From: Ophiocordyceps camponoti-saundersi (nom. inval.) | Lineage: Eukaryota; Ascomycota; Sordariomycetes; Hypocreales; Ophiocordycipitaceae | Reading direction: 5' to 3' | DNA: 64,000 nucleotides | NCBI GenBank assembly: GCA_003339415.1 | Contig: PDHQ01000012.1 | Span: 186,001 to 250,000 of the forward strand | In this document: piece by piece, positions 43,701 to 56,255 of the stretch | Position numbering within the stretch: position 1 is the stretch's first letter | How the letters are laid out: each line of letters begins with the position of its first letter | The notes under the pieces: model-generated | Told to the model about the DNA's origin: nothing | Seen by the model: only the letters and a program-made list of their open reading frames with translations | The model's database searches: none | Made by a program: the position numbers and the translations under genes

Positions 43701-45348
43701 GACGGAAGCCCAGGGGGTTGCTGTTTCGGTGGCTTCGGTGGACGAGTTTTAGCCGCTATAAGTTTGTCTCTACAGGGGAGGGGAGGGGAGAAGATGGGGG
43801 GGGAGGGACGTGCTGAAAATAGGCACCGCCAACGGATGGAGTCCATGCCTCGTCGCTTACCTAGTGCGAATGTGTTCTTTACAGTGTGGGACAAGGTTCG
43901 CACTACATCTGCGCGCGCCTGAGCCGGGGAGAAGGCCGTGCAGTCGATATCGCACTGTGACAGCCACATGTTCCCCCTCCCCCCCTTCACCTGACAGTGT
44001 CGACCAAGCCATGGAGAGACCAGACGAAGACGATCTTTATTTTTTTTGCCCTTGAGTGGTGGGTGTGGTGTGTGTCTGTGTGCATAGTTGGCTGGCCGGT
44101 CTGTCCGTCTGCTGCCTAGGAAAATTGCCCCCGAAGAGAGGGAAGAAGAGGCTCTTGTTAGGCTTTGAGAAGAGGGTGTGTGTTTACCTTTTTTCCTTCT
44201 TCCCTGAAGAGACACATCAGCCAAAGGGTAGGTATCAGGGTAATAATACGCACACCTGTATCCATGCTGCATGAACGTGTGCATATTTACATCAGGTACG
44301 GAAACTCGTCGGTACTATAATAATCACGAGCGGTCGAATGACATAGCCAGGCAGTTGGTTAGCCTTCGCAGCCGCATGGTGCTCATCGGCATCACCCAAG
44401 GTAGGCATAAGCAGACAACTCATCTACATACATACATACAGACAGACAGAGCTAGTCAAGCCTCGCAGCCGCATTCTACTCAGCTGCAGAGATAGATTGA
44501 TATTCCCCCCTGTCATTGGAGGTTGTGAGTAGTAATTATGTATGGATACTGCACTATGTATGTATCCGTAGATCTATCCGGTTTCCTCTTCCGTAAATCC
44601 GCATTCCCGACTTTCCTTTTCCCTCCCTTCCTCCCTCCCTCCCTCCCTCTCCCTCCCTCTCTTCCCCCATACTTACATACAGCAGGTACAAATGAATCCG
44701 AAACAAACGCCGAGCCCGTCTCGGCCGCCCGCAATCGCCGTCGTCATCGGTCTGGGCCAGCGATACATACATACATACCTACCTATGTTCCTTAACAGAA
44801 GCAAAGGTAGAACACGGTAAAGGTAAAGTTGAGCCGAAAAGAAAAATCATATAAATAAATAAACAAAAAAAGTCCAAAGAAGAAAAGAAAAGAGAAGCTT
44901 CCGTTGCATCCATCTTCTCTTTTGCCCCCTCCCCATCTCTCCTCCTCTTCCTCTTCCTCTTCCTTAATCCATAGCATGTGTCTTAACTCTACCTACCTAC
45001 ATACATCATACATGCCTGCCTACTCTTGCACGTGTCCTCCTCCTCACGTACGGTTCATTCTCCCTTCTGTTAGTCGGAGAAAAGTTTGAGGCGGTTTTTG
45101 CCTGAGACAAGAGTCTGTGTGTAATCTTTATGCGAATCGTTTTCGGTCGAAGGACGTGCGTCACGTGATGGCCGTTTACCTTGTCCGTCGCCACCGGTGG
45201 CATGGGATTGATGAAACGCCCATTTACCGACCGCCTTGCCTGCCAACCCGCATCATGCCGAGCAGAAGAAGCAAGGCCAAGCTCGGGTAGTGCCGGAACA
45301 CATGAGAAAAAGGAATACACATGTGTACTTACATACCTGTTAAACCGT

Positions 45349-45455
45349 ATCATCATCACCGTTGACCTCATCACCATCGTTGTCATCATCACCGTTGACC
45401 TCTTCATCATCCATCATCATCATCATCATAACCAGCATCATCATCACCAGCATTG
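45349..45455. repeat. Imperfect (CAT)n triplet tract
   Basis: About 100 bases of degenerate CAT/CAC triplets immediately downstream of the acyl-CoA oxidase-like gene. Confidence 0.8.
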
Positions 45456-45506
45456 ACCAACAGCTTAATACCTATGTACCTAACTAGGTACACCTACCTA
45501 TACCTA

Positions 45507-47466
45507 TCAAACCTCGGCTACCGCACAATCACCTCCTACGCTCACCCGTTGACCGCTATACCGAAACACCGACATCTGTCTCACGCCGTTGATGGCCTGG
45601 TATATCCACGGCGAGTTCGCACTGCTCGGCCTCGTCTGAACCGGCAGCTTCTCCCTCTCCGGCCCCTCAAACACGGCGAGACCGTCGATCCAGCCATCCC
45701 AGGCCTCTCCTGATATCATCGGAGCCGTCGCCCAAGCCGCAGCCCCGGTGCCGTCCAGCATCTCGTCCAACCTCGGAAGTAGCTTCTGCACCGCCGCCGC
45801 GTGCCTCGCGTACAGCTCCGCTCGTGAAAAGCCCATCTTCTCCACGTACCAGCTCATGTCCCTGACCACACATGTCATCTCGTACAGCTCGAGCATCGCC
45901 GGCGTGACCTTGTCCGACTCCGCCGCCGCCTCGTATGACATGCGGTCGCCGATGGCCTGCACTAGACTCCGAGCCCGGGGAAGGACGTGAGCGTTAAAGG
46001 CCTCGCTGCGGTGCGTCCCGCCGTCGGCTTGGATGCCGGCTAGGATCTCGGACGCTTCTTCCCACACGCCGGCCTCGTGCCGGGCGAGCAGCGTCGTGGC
46101 ATCCGCCGCTTTGGCCACTGCATATCGTCCTAGTAATACTTCCGACGCGAGACCTGTGTCTCCCAAAGTCAGACCGGAGCAAAGAGGTGAAAAAGGGAGA
46201 GGAAAAGGAACCGACGAATGCACAGCACCAGGACGTCTCCCTCGGCGATGGAGCTCCCTCGCATCGCCGCCGTCAACTCGGCAATCTGGTTTTGAGGGTA
46301 CAAGCCTCGCCAACCGCATCGGTCAATCATCTCCTCACAGAGACTGCGTCCATTCTCGACGGCCGTCTGTTTAAAGATACAAGCCAGGGCGGAGCGAATC
46401 CTGCCATCCCGGGCCTCGAGGAACCTCTGCCAAGCGACGTCTGCAAACGCCTGCAAGACGGTAGCCGTCGCCAAGGCCGTCAGAACGGGCGTGTGCTGCG
46501 TCGAGAAGCTGATGATCGGTATCTTGCCGTCCTTTCTACCGTCGCTTACAAGCCGCTGCTGGCTGAAACGACCGAGTATGTAGCCGGACAGTCGGATGAT
46601 GGGGATGTACGAAGTCGCGAGGTTAAAGGCGCCGATGGTCACGCGCTGGATGTGACGCAAGAAGTCGTTGTACACGTCTTCAGGCTTGGAAATGTCCCCC
46701 AGCAGCGAGGATGGCTCGAGATGGACGTGGTTGAACGTCGTCACCGCATGGTCGAGGCATTTCGGTCCTGATCTCATCGTCATCAGACGAGACGTGACTC
46801 CAGCCGCCATCGTCTTCTCCCCGTTAATCTTGACGATAAAGGGCCGCACCCCTCTTGCCTCCCCGTCGACGACGAGTTGGGCAAAGACGACGGCGACGCG
46901 AGCGACGCCCGCCAGCGGCGTCGTCGGCGGCATGATCTTGCTGGCCTCCCTGCTGGGCGTGTGCAGATCAAAGGACCCATCCGGATTCCGCGTTGCCGTC
47001 GTCTGGATATTCCGAGCATCGAGGCCTTGACCGACCTCGGTCAGCATGAACTCGCCGCAGACGTCAAAGTCTTCCAGCTGCTGGATGAGCCGGCCGAGAT
47101 CAGGTCGTTTCTTCAGATGCTGAGCAATAGTCCCCATGCAAAGGTTCCAGTGGATGACCAGAATGATGGACGCCGCCGAGTCGGCCGTAACAACATCTAC
47201 GACAACGTCGTTAGGGGAAAATGCCGCTGGCTGGCTGAGAATGGATGGCTGCCTAAGGCTGTGTCCTTGTACAACTTACAGTCGGTGTGAAAGTCTTTGA
47301 ACTTGGGGCTGAGGTTGATGATGTCCTCTGCCGTCATGCGTACTTGTTTGACGATGCTTCGAGCACGCATATACGAAAGCCGAATCTTCTCTGCGGGACC
47401 TGCATCTTCTGGGTATGCATTGGTAGCCCAGAGTTCTTGTTTAAGCAGCGTCGACGTGTCGTTCAT
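45507..47466 (-). CDS. Acyl-CoA oxidase/dehydrogenase-like flavoenzyme
   Basis: Three exons on the minus strand, 47466-47280, 47196-46216 and 46153-45507, encode 604 residues. It follows the acyl-CoA oxidase plan. An alpha domain contains HWNLCMGTIAQHL. The FAD/substrate beta domain has GEFMLTEVGQGLDARNIQTT and PSREASKIMPP. A second helical domain has the catalytic-base region AEGDVLVL. Oxidases introduce the first double bond into acyl-CoA and pass electrons to oxygen. It is shorter than canonical peroxisomal oxidases (about 650-700 residues). The usual CGGhGY motif reads CGWRGL, and the C-terminus (CAVAEV) is not a peroxisomal PTS1 signal. It is therefore a divergent member, perhaps of secondary metabolism, with substrate unknown. 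Confidence 0.84.
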
Positions 47467-48348
47467 TTCGTGATGCAGAAGAAAGATACGGACGAGAGGT
47501 TGTCTTCGGCGGTGATGCCTGCAACAACGACGTTGAATCTTGAGCCCTACAGGAAACAGGGAACTCTGGCAGGCATTTAATAAATCTCCGTCCCACCCCC
47601 CGACCTGTTTCCCCCTCGTCCCTTGCATGGGACAGTGAATACGAGCGTGCGACCTGACTTGTCTCCTGTGCCCTGATGTCGTCCACTGTTTTCCGTGCAT
47701 GGCATGCGTTTCTGCCATCTCTCTTTACGGAGATATGCATACGGCACGGAAGTCTTCGCTAATAGAGGTCTTGCTTCGGCGAATTCTTGAGACCAACATC
47801 CCCCCGCCCCCCTTCGGACCCTTACCTGATCCAGACAATGGCGCATAAAGATATTGACACCTTGTCCTGTCTTATGATGAAACGGGCAGCTTGCCTCTCT
47901 TCTCTCTCATCCATAATCACACGACTACGCTGCCCAAGAGTCAAATTCTTCGTCTGCTGTTTCTACAAGGTCTGTCGAGGCAACGAACTCAAAGTCATCC
48001 CAGGCACTTCTACGTACATACATATATACGTGTCTGGACCGTTTCCATTCTTCCAAAACCATCGAATAGGAAAGGTTTGTCCCGCCCCGAGAACCGAGAC
48101 GACATGGCATCTTAGATACAGACACGCATACATACATACGTACGTACACGCATACCTCTGGCAGCCAGCTCTTTTAACCTACTTACCTACCTACCTACCT
48201 ACCTACCTAGGTGCCCATGATCCCCTGCCTGCCATCTCAACGGTCTATACAAAAAGGAAAGTGAATGGCCAACGCCTGAAACCAGCTTTTTCTTTCTTGA
48301 TGATCGGACACGATGGCAAATGAAGACATACTCTCGCGCCTTGGACTC
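47467..48348. other. Intergenic region with ACCT repeat
   Basis: No supported gene. It holds TACA/TACG repeats near 48010-48150 and an ACCT tetranucleotide tract at about 48178-48210. Confidence 0.45.
48178..48210. repeat. (ACCT)n microsatellite
   Basis: Seven to eight near-perfect ACCT units in intergenic DNA. Confidence 0.88.
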
Positions 48349-49236
48349 TCAGCTGTCGTTGCCTCCTGCATCGATCCAATAAAACCCCCTTGGTATTGAG
48401 CCAGTCCTCCTCTTGCTGAGAGTGAAGCAAACGCCATACCTACTCCGAAAGAACTCGCTCATCTTGTCAAGAAAACTGCCGTAAGTGCCAGCCGGGATCG
48501 GGATCCCAGGACTGACAGACTCCAGCGCTCTCCCGCTTTGCGATTTGCAAATGACGCGGTAGACGACGCGGCCGAAACTGCCCGCCCACGTATAGGTTTC
48601 GTTCTTCATCTTCATCAGGTCAAGGTATGATGCCGTGGTTTCTTCCTGGAACTTGGCCCTGCGAAGATTCGGGAGGTGCTTCTGGAACCACCTGGCTTGG
48701 ACGTCGTCGCCGGAGAGGCAGATGGGCCTATCTTCTCGGAGCTCCCCCGGCGGCAGTTCCACGGGCCGACGGGGCATCTTCCATTCGGCAGATTCCCAAC
48801 TAATCAGCAAGTTGTTGATGGCCCCCAGTACGCTTTTGTGGTATTGATGTTGGTAGTTTATGTCGCTCAGCCAGCACACTTGAAGCTGTTCATACGCTGC
48901 TTTCCGGTAGAACATGATGGAATTTCGCAAATTCGACGTGTCGGTGGAAAATCGCTGCTCCTGTGCGAGGAGTTCTGCCAAGTCCCAAGTGTTCAAGTGC
49001 CAGTTCTTGTTGATGGCGATCAGCAGTTGGACCGGTAGAACGGAAAAGAGACTCTGTAGATAGATGGCATTATTGTATTGTGCTCTGAACTTGGAGTGGT
49101 CTGTTATGTCGATGCTTTCGAGGACGTGTTGGAACGCGTGTGTTTGAAACCGTCCGCAGTCGATGCCCGGATGGTCAGCAAGCACCAGTTGTAACAGGAG
49201 TAGCAAGGCGAAGAGACAGCTGGAGACTAAACCCAT
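48349..49236 (-). CDS. Secreted protein of unknown function, 295 residues
   Basis: A single exon. The signal peptide is MGLVSSCLFALLLLLQLVLA, with cleavage expected before DHPGID. The mature protein is helix-rich and Trp/Tyr-containing, with five well-spaced cysteines (DCGRF, VCWLSD, ICLSGD, ICKSQ, VCFTL) and one N-glycosylation site (NETY). No catalytic motif or family is recognised. It is isolated from neighbours by about 0.9-1 kb on both sides. Confidence 0.72.
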   Translation of the reverse strand: MGLVSSCLFALLLLLQLVLADHPGIDCGRFQTHAFQHVLESIDITDHSKFRAQYNNAIYLQSLFSVLPVQLLIAINKNWHLNTWDLAELLAQEQRFSTDTSNLRNSIMFYRKAAYEQLQVCWLSDINYQHQYHKSVLGAINNLLISWESAEWKMPRRPVELPPGELREDRPICLSGDDVQARWFQKHLPNLRRAKFQEETTASYLDLMKMKNETYTWAGSFGRVVYRVICKSQSGRALESVSPGIPIPAGTYGSFLDKMSEFFRSRYGVCFTLSKRRTGSIPRGFYWIDAGGNDS

Positions 49237-50297
49237 GGCACGTAAACTTGACTACCCAAAGAAGAGTGATATAGACGAATGAGTGGCAGAAAGGACTGAC
49301 GAAAACTGGTGAATACGAGTTGCCTGAGAGGTGATTCTTTGCCAACATATTCTAGGGAATCATGCTAGAGCGGGTGGACGGGATAATTATACACAACTCT
49401 GGATTTCCCCAAGACCGTAACATTGCCAAATAAAGACAAAGCTTATCAACATTACTGTCGCCACTTTCTCCCTATAGCCGTGCTAAGTGGCTCATCATCA
49501 GCAGACTTTCGTGTACCCCCCTCCCCCCTTAGCAGGATTTAGACTTAAACATGTCCATTCTGACGTATACCGGCAGTGAGCCGCTCTTTGTCATGTTCTC
49601 TTGTTCTCGCAGTAAGAAAGCCGTGAGCCATCTTGGCTTTTTGGCCTGTTGACGGGTCGACTACTGTGTTGTCCCGGGGCTCATAACATAAGCCGGATGG
49701 ATAACCGGATATAGCCAGTCGAGCAAGAAAGGCTAAAGGAACCTCCGCCTGGAATATGCCTCGCATATCCACAATGGACCGTCGTGTCTACCCAGTGATC
49801 GAAGGGACTCCGCGTGAGAGCGTGCCTGTAACCTATAGCCAGGGGCTCTGTCCAGCCCTACCCTGTTTGAGCATACTCAACTCTACAAGTAGTATCAATC
49901 CTTGTTCTTTCACGAGCTTCATGCCACGCGAGACGTAATAAGTGCACCGTGATATCATGATACGTGATCATGTTGCAGCTGAAGGCAGTCATGCGGGTAC
50001 GCCTTGGCGCTGACGGAGATGATTATTACCATGCGTTCCAGAATCTGAAGTCTGAAGAGACTTCAACGCGAATCCTGTCATCCGGGTTTCCCTTTCCTTT
50101 CTCGAAACTAAGCTGTACGCTTTGGGTAACATTCTTCGCGAGAACATCCGGAGGCATCCCCTTGGTGAACTGACCAGTTTGCTAGTCAGCCCGTCGTCTT
50201 CTTTTCTCCCAAGGTTGCTGTTGCTGTTGGGAGTGAGCAAATTACATTCGACGATTAGACTATCAGTGTTTGATTGCCAATATTATTACTCTATGCA
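49237..50297. other. 1 kb intergenic region
   Basis: Nothing gene-like is supported. The region contains the promoter of the secreted-protein gene on the left and the 3' flank of the DHA1 transporter on the right. Confidence 0.4.
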
Positions 50298-52177
50298 TTA
50301 AGTAGAGAGAGATCGAGTCCATTCCACGCTGGCCAACTTGCTCCTTATCTTCTTCCCGAAGATGCATATAGGGACTGTCGGCAGTAGGACGATGGCAGAC
50401 AAGGCGGCTAGATCATCAAACACTGTTGAAGTCCCTGAAGTAGTCGACCAGCTGATTAGGCCATCTGATGCTATAAAGATGCCGATGGCGGCAGCGAGGT
50501 TGATGAGAGTGAAAGACTGGCCTGTCAAGGCTGGAAAGCAGTCGACGACGTAGACGAAGACAACCTGCGACGTCCACATACAACCCAGATAGGTCACGGA
50601 CAGCCAGGTGAGTACCCACTGCAGCGGCAGTTGCTGCGTCGTGCTGATGCTCAGCCCGATGAGACCACCCACGGTGACGGGGGCGCAGAACAGCAGCGTC
50701 ATGAGCCGAAACTCGGGCTCGAAGACGCCCTTGCTGTCACAGTTCTTACTGGCCATGAAGCGAGCAGAAAAGGCCATCAAGGCCCCGATGAGAGGCCCGG
50801 CGACGATGCTGACGATGGCGAGGGGGAGACATGCGAGGCCTGCTTCAAGCGGCGAAAGTCGATAGGGTTCTGCGCGAATGATCTCGACGACGAGGATGGG
50901 GAGGCCAATGGCATAGGTGAGATAGACCCCAAAGGTAATGACGGAGTAGGAAACTGGCGGCAACACCAACAGCAGAAAGGGGTCTATCAAGCCTCTTATG
51001 AACGACTTTTGGCTCATTCGGTGGTTGAAGACGTCACGTCTGCCGCTATCACGCGGTTTCTTTAGGTTCATAGAGCGGCTTGCTGAAGTCTGACGGCCGA
51101 ATCCGGCATTAGATGATGGCATCATTTCTCTCTCGTAATGAGCCGTCTCAAAGAGGAAGAAGTAGGCGACGATGAAGAAGGCCGAGTAAACTCCAGCTGA
51201 GAGCTTGAAAAGAGTCGAGACGCCAGCTGCCTGAACGATGTACCCGGAGATGACAACCCTGAAAATAGAAACGCAGGCCTCAGCTCTACCGTCGTCGAGA
51301 AAGAAAAGGGGGGGAAGGTTTATCTTACCCCAACTGACCGCCAGCGTTGAGCACGGCGATCAAAACGGCAAGATAGGCAGCGCGTTCATGAGAGAAGAAG
51401 ACGTCGGTAACGCTGGCGGGGGCGAGTAAAAGAAAGGGGGCAGAAGCCAAGCCAGAAACGGCGCGCATGATGACCAGAGTCGGGAGCGTCAGCGTGACGG
51501 AAGCCAGCAGGTTAGCCAGGGCGAGGATGCCGATGCTGGTGATGTAAAAGGGTCGTCTCCCCCACACGTCCGAGCCGGCGACGGTGAGGTGGCCTCCGAT
51601 GGTGGTCCAGAGAGCGACGATGCCGATGGTGAAGAGGGAGACGGACTTTTCTTCACTCTCGAAGGCTTCCGATAGGGGTATCAGGCCGGGGGTTAACATG
51701 ACGTTTGCACTTTTGGAGAGGGTCGTTGTCAGTGAAGATTTACTCGGTGAGGATGAACTCGATAGGTGGTATTGACTTGTTTTCTTTGGAGGGGAGGGTG
51801 GCTCTTACGCGTTGGTGAGGCTGGCGCCTAAAGCGAGGAGTAGAAAGTGTGAGATCTTGCATTGCCATGACCTTTTCAACCATGAGCTTCCCAACCTTTC
51901 TCTGCTTGCTAGTTGAGACGGGGTGTTTGTATTTTCCTCACCAGTTGAGCGGATCGTCGTGGCTGTCGCTCGGCTGGGGGTCTAGAATAACGCCGCCTCG
52001 TTTCTTGACATGCTTCTCGCTGAACTCATCCTCTACTACGAAGCGGTTAGACCCAACGAGGAAGTCAAGAAGATCAAGGAGATGAAGGAGTTTACCGTTC
52101 TCGTCGTCACTTGCAGTCAGTCTGATCGTTCCGGGAGGAAAGGCCATCCGATTGTCTTCCAGCACGCCCCAAGCCAT
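50298..52177 (-). CDS. MFS transporter, DHA1 multidrug/polyamine type
   Basis: Four exons on the minus strand, 52177-51942, 51871-51809, 51709-51329 and 51258-50298, give 546 residues. The DPLNW motif before the first membrane segment is characteristic of fungal DHA1 drug:H+ antiporters. The segment 2-3 loop GSDVWGRRPFYI is motif A, and 12 segments are predicted with a cytosolic central loop. Exon 2 is only 63 bases, and the intron after exon 1 donates at TG|GTGAGG. Likely roles are efflux of toxicants or of a natural product across the plasma membrane. No biosynthetic gene is adjacent, so a general detoxification role is more likely than cluster export. Confidence 0.87.
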
Positions 52178-52867
52178 CTCTCAACCAGTCCACGAGAAGC
52201 CTCCTCGAAAGATCACAGCCGCTTCTATCATTAATACAAAGAGATTCAAGAAAAAAACAACAAGAGACGAATTAAAAGAAACCCCGGCCGACCAGCAGCA
52301 TAACAAGAGGCATCAAGACAGTTGAACAGCCACATCTCCCTCACGTCCCATCTCTCTCTCTAAATAAGAACGATGCGCGATTCACGTCACCGTCGAATCA
52401 AACAGGCAGGACGTCCTTCACCAATCCCATCTCGTCCCTTCTGAGCGAGTTGGGAGAGAGCTAGAGCGGTCCTGTCAGCGGATTTGCCGACGTGGTATCG
52501 CCCTACGTCTGAACCTCTGGCCCTGAGACGCCGGGCCGAAACCCCCTCGTTCGATGGTCTGAAGAGGGGGAAGAGAGAGGGAGAGAGGGAGGGGAGGAGA
52601 AGGAGACGCTGGATTTACCTGGTTGTCGGGTCTTGATTAGATGTTCATCCCGGAAGGATTTTTGTTCACTTCTCATTGCCTTGTAGAGTTGTCATCTCTT
52701 CCGCGGCGACGATTCATCTGTCTCTATCGTCTGACACTCGTCTCCAATTCATCTCACGCTACGGCTTTCTCTCTTCTTTTGTTTCTCTTCCTGTCAAGCA
52801 ATCGGTGCTGTTTCTCTTGACGCTGCTTCATGGCTATCCCTGTCCCTTCCTTCCTTCTTTTAGAGAG

Positions 52868-52907
<40 letters not shown>

Positions 52908-54816
52908 GATATACTTGTGAACTGTCTACTGACTTGGCGCAGGTTGAGTTGAGCCGAGATATGAGGTGTAGAAATATGCACTTGAAGTTCGGGGAGTAGA
53001 GGCGGTACAATGCTTCTCACAACTAACTACCTGCAGGAAGCCGTGAAAAAAAAAAGCCTGGAGGAAACGTTGCCTTCTTGAAGCAGTGCAAGGCATCTTG
53101 TCCGATTCAAAAGGCTCCTTGTCCAATTCTTGCAGCAGGTTTCCCGCGATGCTGAGATACATATTGGGGCAACATGCTACCAATGGCTCGGGATCGGGAG
53201 CCCTTTTGACAATGCAGGTCCATGTCACGTCTGCAGCGGACCTATCCCGATGTCGGATGGCAAAGTCGCAACTGTAGATGCAAACCTATATATTAATGAC
53301 CTCGACTCTCGTAATGCCGATTATCCTGAAGCCGGTTGGTGCAAGTTGGCAAGCCACTGACCGAGTGTCCACTGGCGGGAAGAGACGGGGAGATTCTGCC
53401 TCCCTACTCAGTGTAGTTCTAGTCTGGCCCTTAGTTGGCTTAGCTTCTCACTGCCGGAGAAGCGGTCTCCCCCCTTGACACAAGATTCTGTCACAGCCTA
53501 GGTTCACATCTGACATGATGGCTTCAACTGATAGGTGCTAGGTTTTGGAGTTTATGAAGGTGGTGATGCTTGATTTCGATTGTGCTGAAGTGATTTAATC
53601 GGTAGAAGAGTATGTCTGGATATACATATGCCGGTTTCGTCTATTCATCATCCATTTACAGATCTTCTTTCGGCAGTAATCGTTGCTATTCATGGCAATG
53701 AGAGAGAGAAAGAGAGAGAGAGAGACAGAGAGCATATATGGCAGGATCATGTCTGCCAGGATAAAGCCGGTTGCCAGTGATAGCCTACGATGTTTTAGCC
53801 TGTAACTCTATTGCCATGACTGATAGCAGGGTTTTCACTCTTCCCTCTCCCTCATATGGTGCCTCTTCTCGACTCTTCATTCCCCTGGCCAACTAGATGC
53901 TATCACAAGCAATAGACGAAGAGTAGCAGTTACATCTATGATCTCATAGAAGAGAGATCAAATACATACATAGATCATTGGCTTCATCAGAGTTCTCCAA
54001 CAGGAAGCACATGCAATATTTCCCAGCCTGTCTGCCCCCGGTGGAGCCAGCCCTCCTTGGCGGCAGCAAGCTAGTTACCTTTGTAGTCTGATGAACCCCT
54101 GCTACAGGTACGGGTTTAGGATGCCTGTAGGAGGAGACAAGCCGCGCGCCTCCCATGCCTCCATGATGTTGTCTGTTTAAGTAGAATTAAAGGGTCTATG
54201 AGTTGACAGAAGGGGGGGAAACGAGTCGATCAGGAGAGAACAAGGTGGTTTTTTTCCCCTCAAGGCACCAAGACGAACAAAGGAAGAGAAGGTACCGGGA
54301 TGATGCGTCTCGAACAAAGGGCGCTACCCGCTTAGCTGCGAGGATTGTTTTTAGCAGCCTACACGAGGTTCTTGGCGCGAGACAACAGAGTTGACCATGT
54401 TACAGGACCGTTGCAACGGTTTGGATAGGTAGGTAGACCACGCTGACATCAAATCCGGCGCTACGAGGGCTTTGACAGTGGGAATGGCTGTGAAACGAGG
54501 CTAAGGATGAATAGTACAGCGAAAAGAGAGAGAGAGAGAGAGAGTATGTATGTATGTCTGTATGTAAATAGGTAGGTGGTGACTGAAGTGAGCGAGTAGT
54601 GAGTAGGGGGATCCGTTCCCGGGGGATGGGGAGGGGAAAGGGGGGGGGGGGGATCCTCCACTCCCACCCCGAGAGGAACGGAGAAAGGGGGTCGGGGCAG
54701 AGATAAACTCCCGAGGACTAAAATCCATCCATACAAGAACAGATGATGCGTATCGTCATTCATCGCCTGCCACTCCCCCCTCTCTTTGTTTTAGGCTCCG
54801 ACTTTCGAGAAGCGAG
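52178..54816. other. 2.6 kb intergenic region with simple repeats
   Basis: No supported gene. It contains a GA repeat at 52872-52902, GA runs near 53700-53730 and 54524-54542, a TATG repeat near 54545-54562 and a G-run near 54640-54652. A short tRNA-like stretch near 54300-54345 was considered and rejected. Confidence 0.45.
52872..52902. repeat. (GA)n microsatellite
   Basis: About 15 GA dinucleotides in intergenic DNA. Confidence 0.9.
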
Positions 54817-56215
54817 ATGGAAGAGTTGGCGAGAAGCCCTGACAAGTCGTACAATGATGGCGATCCCAGCAAGCGAGTGGTGAGTTTTCTGAGGGGGGGG
54901 AGGAAACGGGATTGAGGCTGATGATGTTGGCTGACGTTGAGGGTTTGTGTAGTGCGATCAGTGTCGGTTGCGAAAGGTGGGTTGATATGGCTTTGGACTT
55001 ATAACTTGATCAACAACTTGATCATCATCGTCATCATCACCATCACCATCACCATCAACACCGTCATCACCATCATCATCATCATCACCATCACCATCAA
55101 TGCCATCGTCAACTTCAGAAAGACAAGCCAGCTAACGGACAAACAGACACGCTGCGATAAAGGATGGCCCTGTTCAACCTGTCGAACAGCAAACCGACAA
55201 TGCACCTCGACAGGAGCAGGCCAACGTCCCAAAGAGCACCGACAACGAATCCTCATCTCCTCCCGATAGTAAGCACTTTCTCTCTTCCAACCCCAGCTTC
55301 CCCACTAACCATCATCAACCTCTCCTCTCCTCAAGCGAACGCAAAATCGACGAAATCATCACCCGTCTAGGAAGTCTAGAAATCCTCCTCAACAGCCGGG
55401 ATCAAACCAACGGCAACCAGTCCGTCAACGCAGCCAACATAGACGCCAACTCCGTCACCGTCCCAACCGGCTCCTCGACGTCAGACTACGACAGCGCAAA
55501 CGACGAGTCCCCCTTCGGCCCGGACTCAGGTCTAGCGAAGCAGACGAATTTCGCGCGCGAGTTCCTCGAAAAGGCCGCTCAGAGATCGACCCTTCCGACC
55601 GGGGCCAACCCGGAGATGACGGCCGCCCTCAGCAACCTGTCGCAGCTGGTTGACTTGCAGAAGAGGCCTTTTGCCAGTTTCGGTCTCAAGGTTCACTTTC
55701 CGCTTAAGCAGAGGCTTCCTCCTGCTGGTCTCGTGCATCTTCCTATGCCTCCTATCGGAGCTGTTGTCGCGCTGCTTGATAGTATTAAGAGTGAGGAAGA
55801 CCTGCTTTCCTTTTCCCTTCTCTCCTTCTTGTGTTCTCTGTCGTTCTCTCCAGGTTGCTGACGATGGAGACGGGAGGAAAAAAACCCTGTGACGCAGACT
55901 CGCCGCCGACCTTGTTCAGCATCACCTGCACCATCGTCGGCATCAACGACTTTGATGCCTTGTGCCGATCCGCCTACTATCCGTCGTCGGCTCCGGATGA
56001 CTCGACGGACGCCAAGTTCATCATCGTCAACGCCATGCTGTACAATCTCTTCACCGAGCAATTCTCCCTCTCGACCGATCCCGTCGTCCAAGGCGAGTAC
56101 GGATCGTACATACAGCAATGCAGGGTCAACATCGAGACCGGACTCGCCAGCACGCCTCTTATACTATCCGCCACCGTCGAGAACGTTCAGGCTCTGCTTC
56201 TGGGGGTGAGCTCGG

Positions 56216-56255
<40 letters not shown>

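Larger units (their letters stand above)
43216..45506. other. 2.3 kb intergenic region rich in purine/pyrimidine tracts
   Basis: No supported gene. The first part is a GA-rich strand (CT-rich for the phosphatase transcript) with a GTG/GCT triplet repeat at about 43646-43700, then CCCT repeats near 44628-44660, CATA repeats near 44764 and imperfect CAT repeats at 45349-45455. Long open frames here are by-products of low complexity. Confidence 0.5.

Noticed and set aside
43388..44284. Minus-strand open frame of about 300 residues
   Set aside because: Its content comes from purine/pyrimidine and triplet repeats upstream of the phosphatase gene; no domain or splice support.
47787..48323. Plus-strand frame with Tyr/Thr-Leu-Pro repeats
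   Set aside because: The repetitive peptide arises from ACCT and TACA microsatellites; no start context, signal or domain.
54300..54345. tRNA-like sequence with a GTTCGAGAC box on the minus strand
   Set aside because: The possible A and B boxes are too close, and no acceptor stem pairs. No tRNA is called.
55854..55897. Acceptor at 55853 for intron 4 of the transcription factor
   Set aside because: Splicing there meets an immediate in-frame stop. The acceptor at 55897 keeps the frame and joins SIKN-SPPTLF as expected for the domain.
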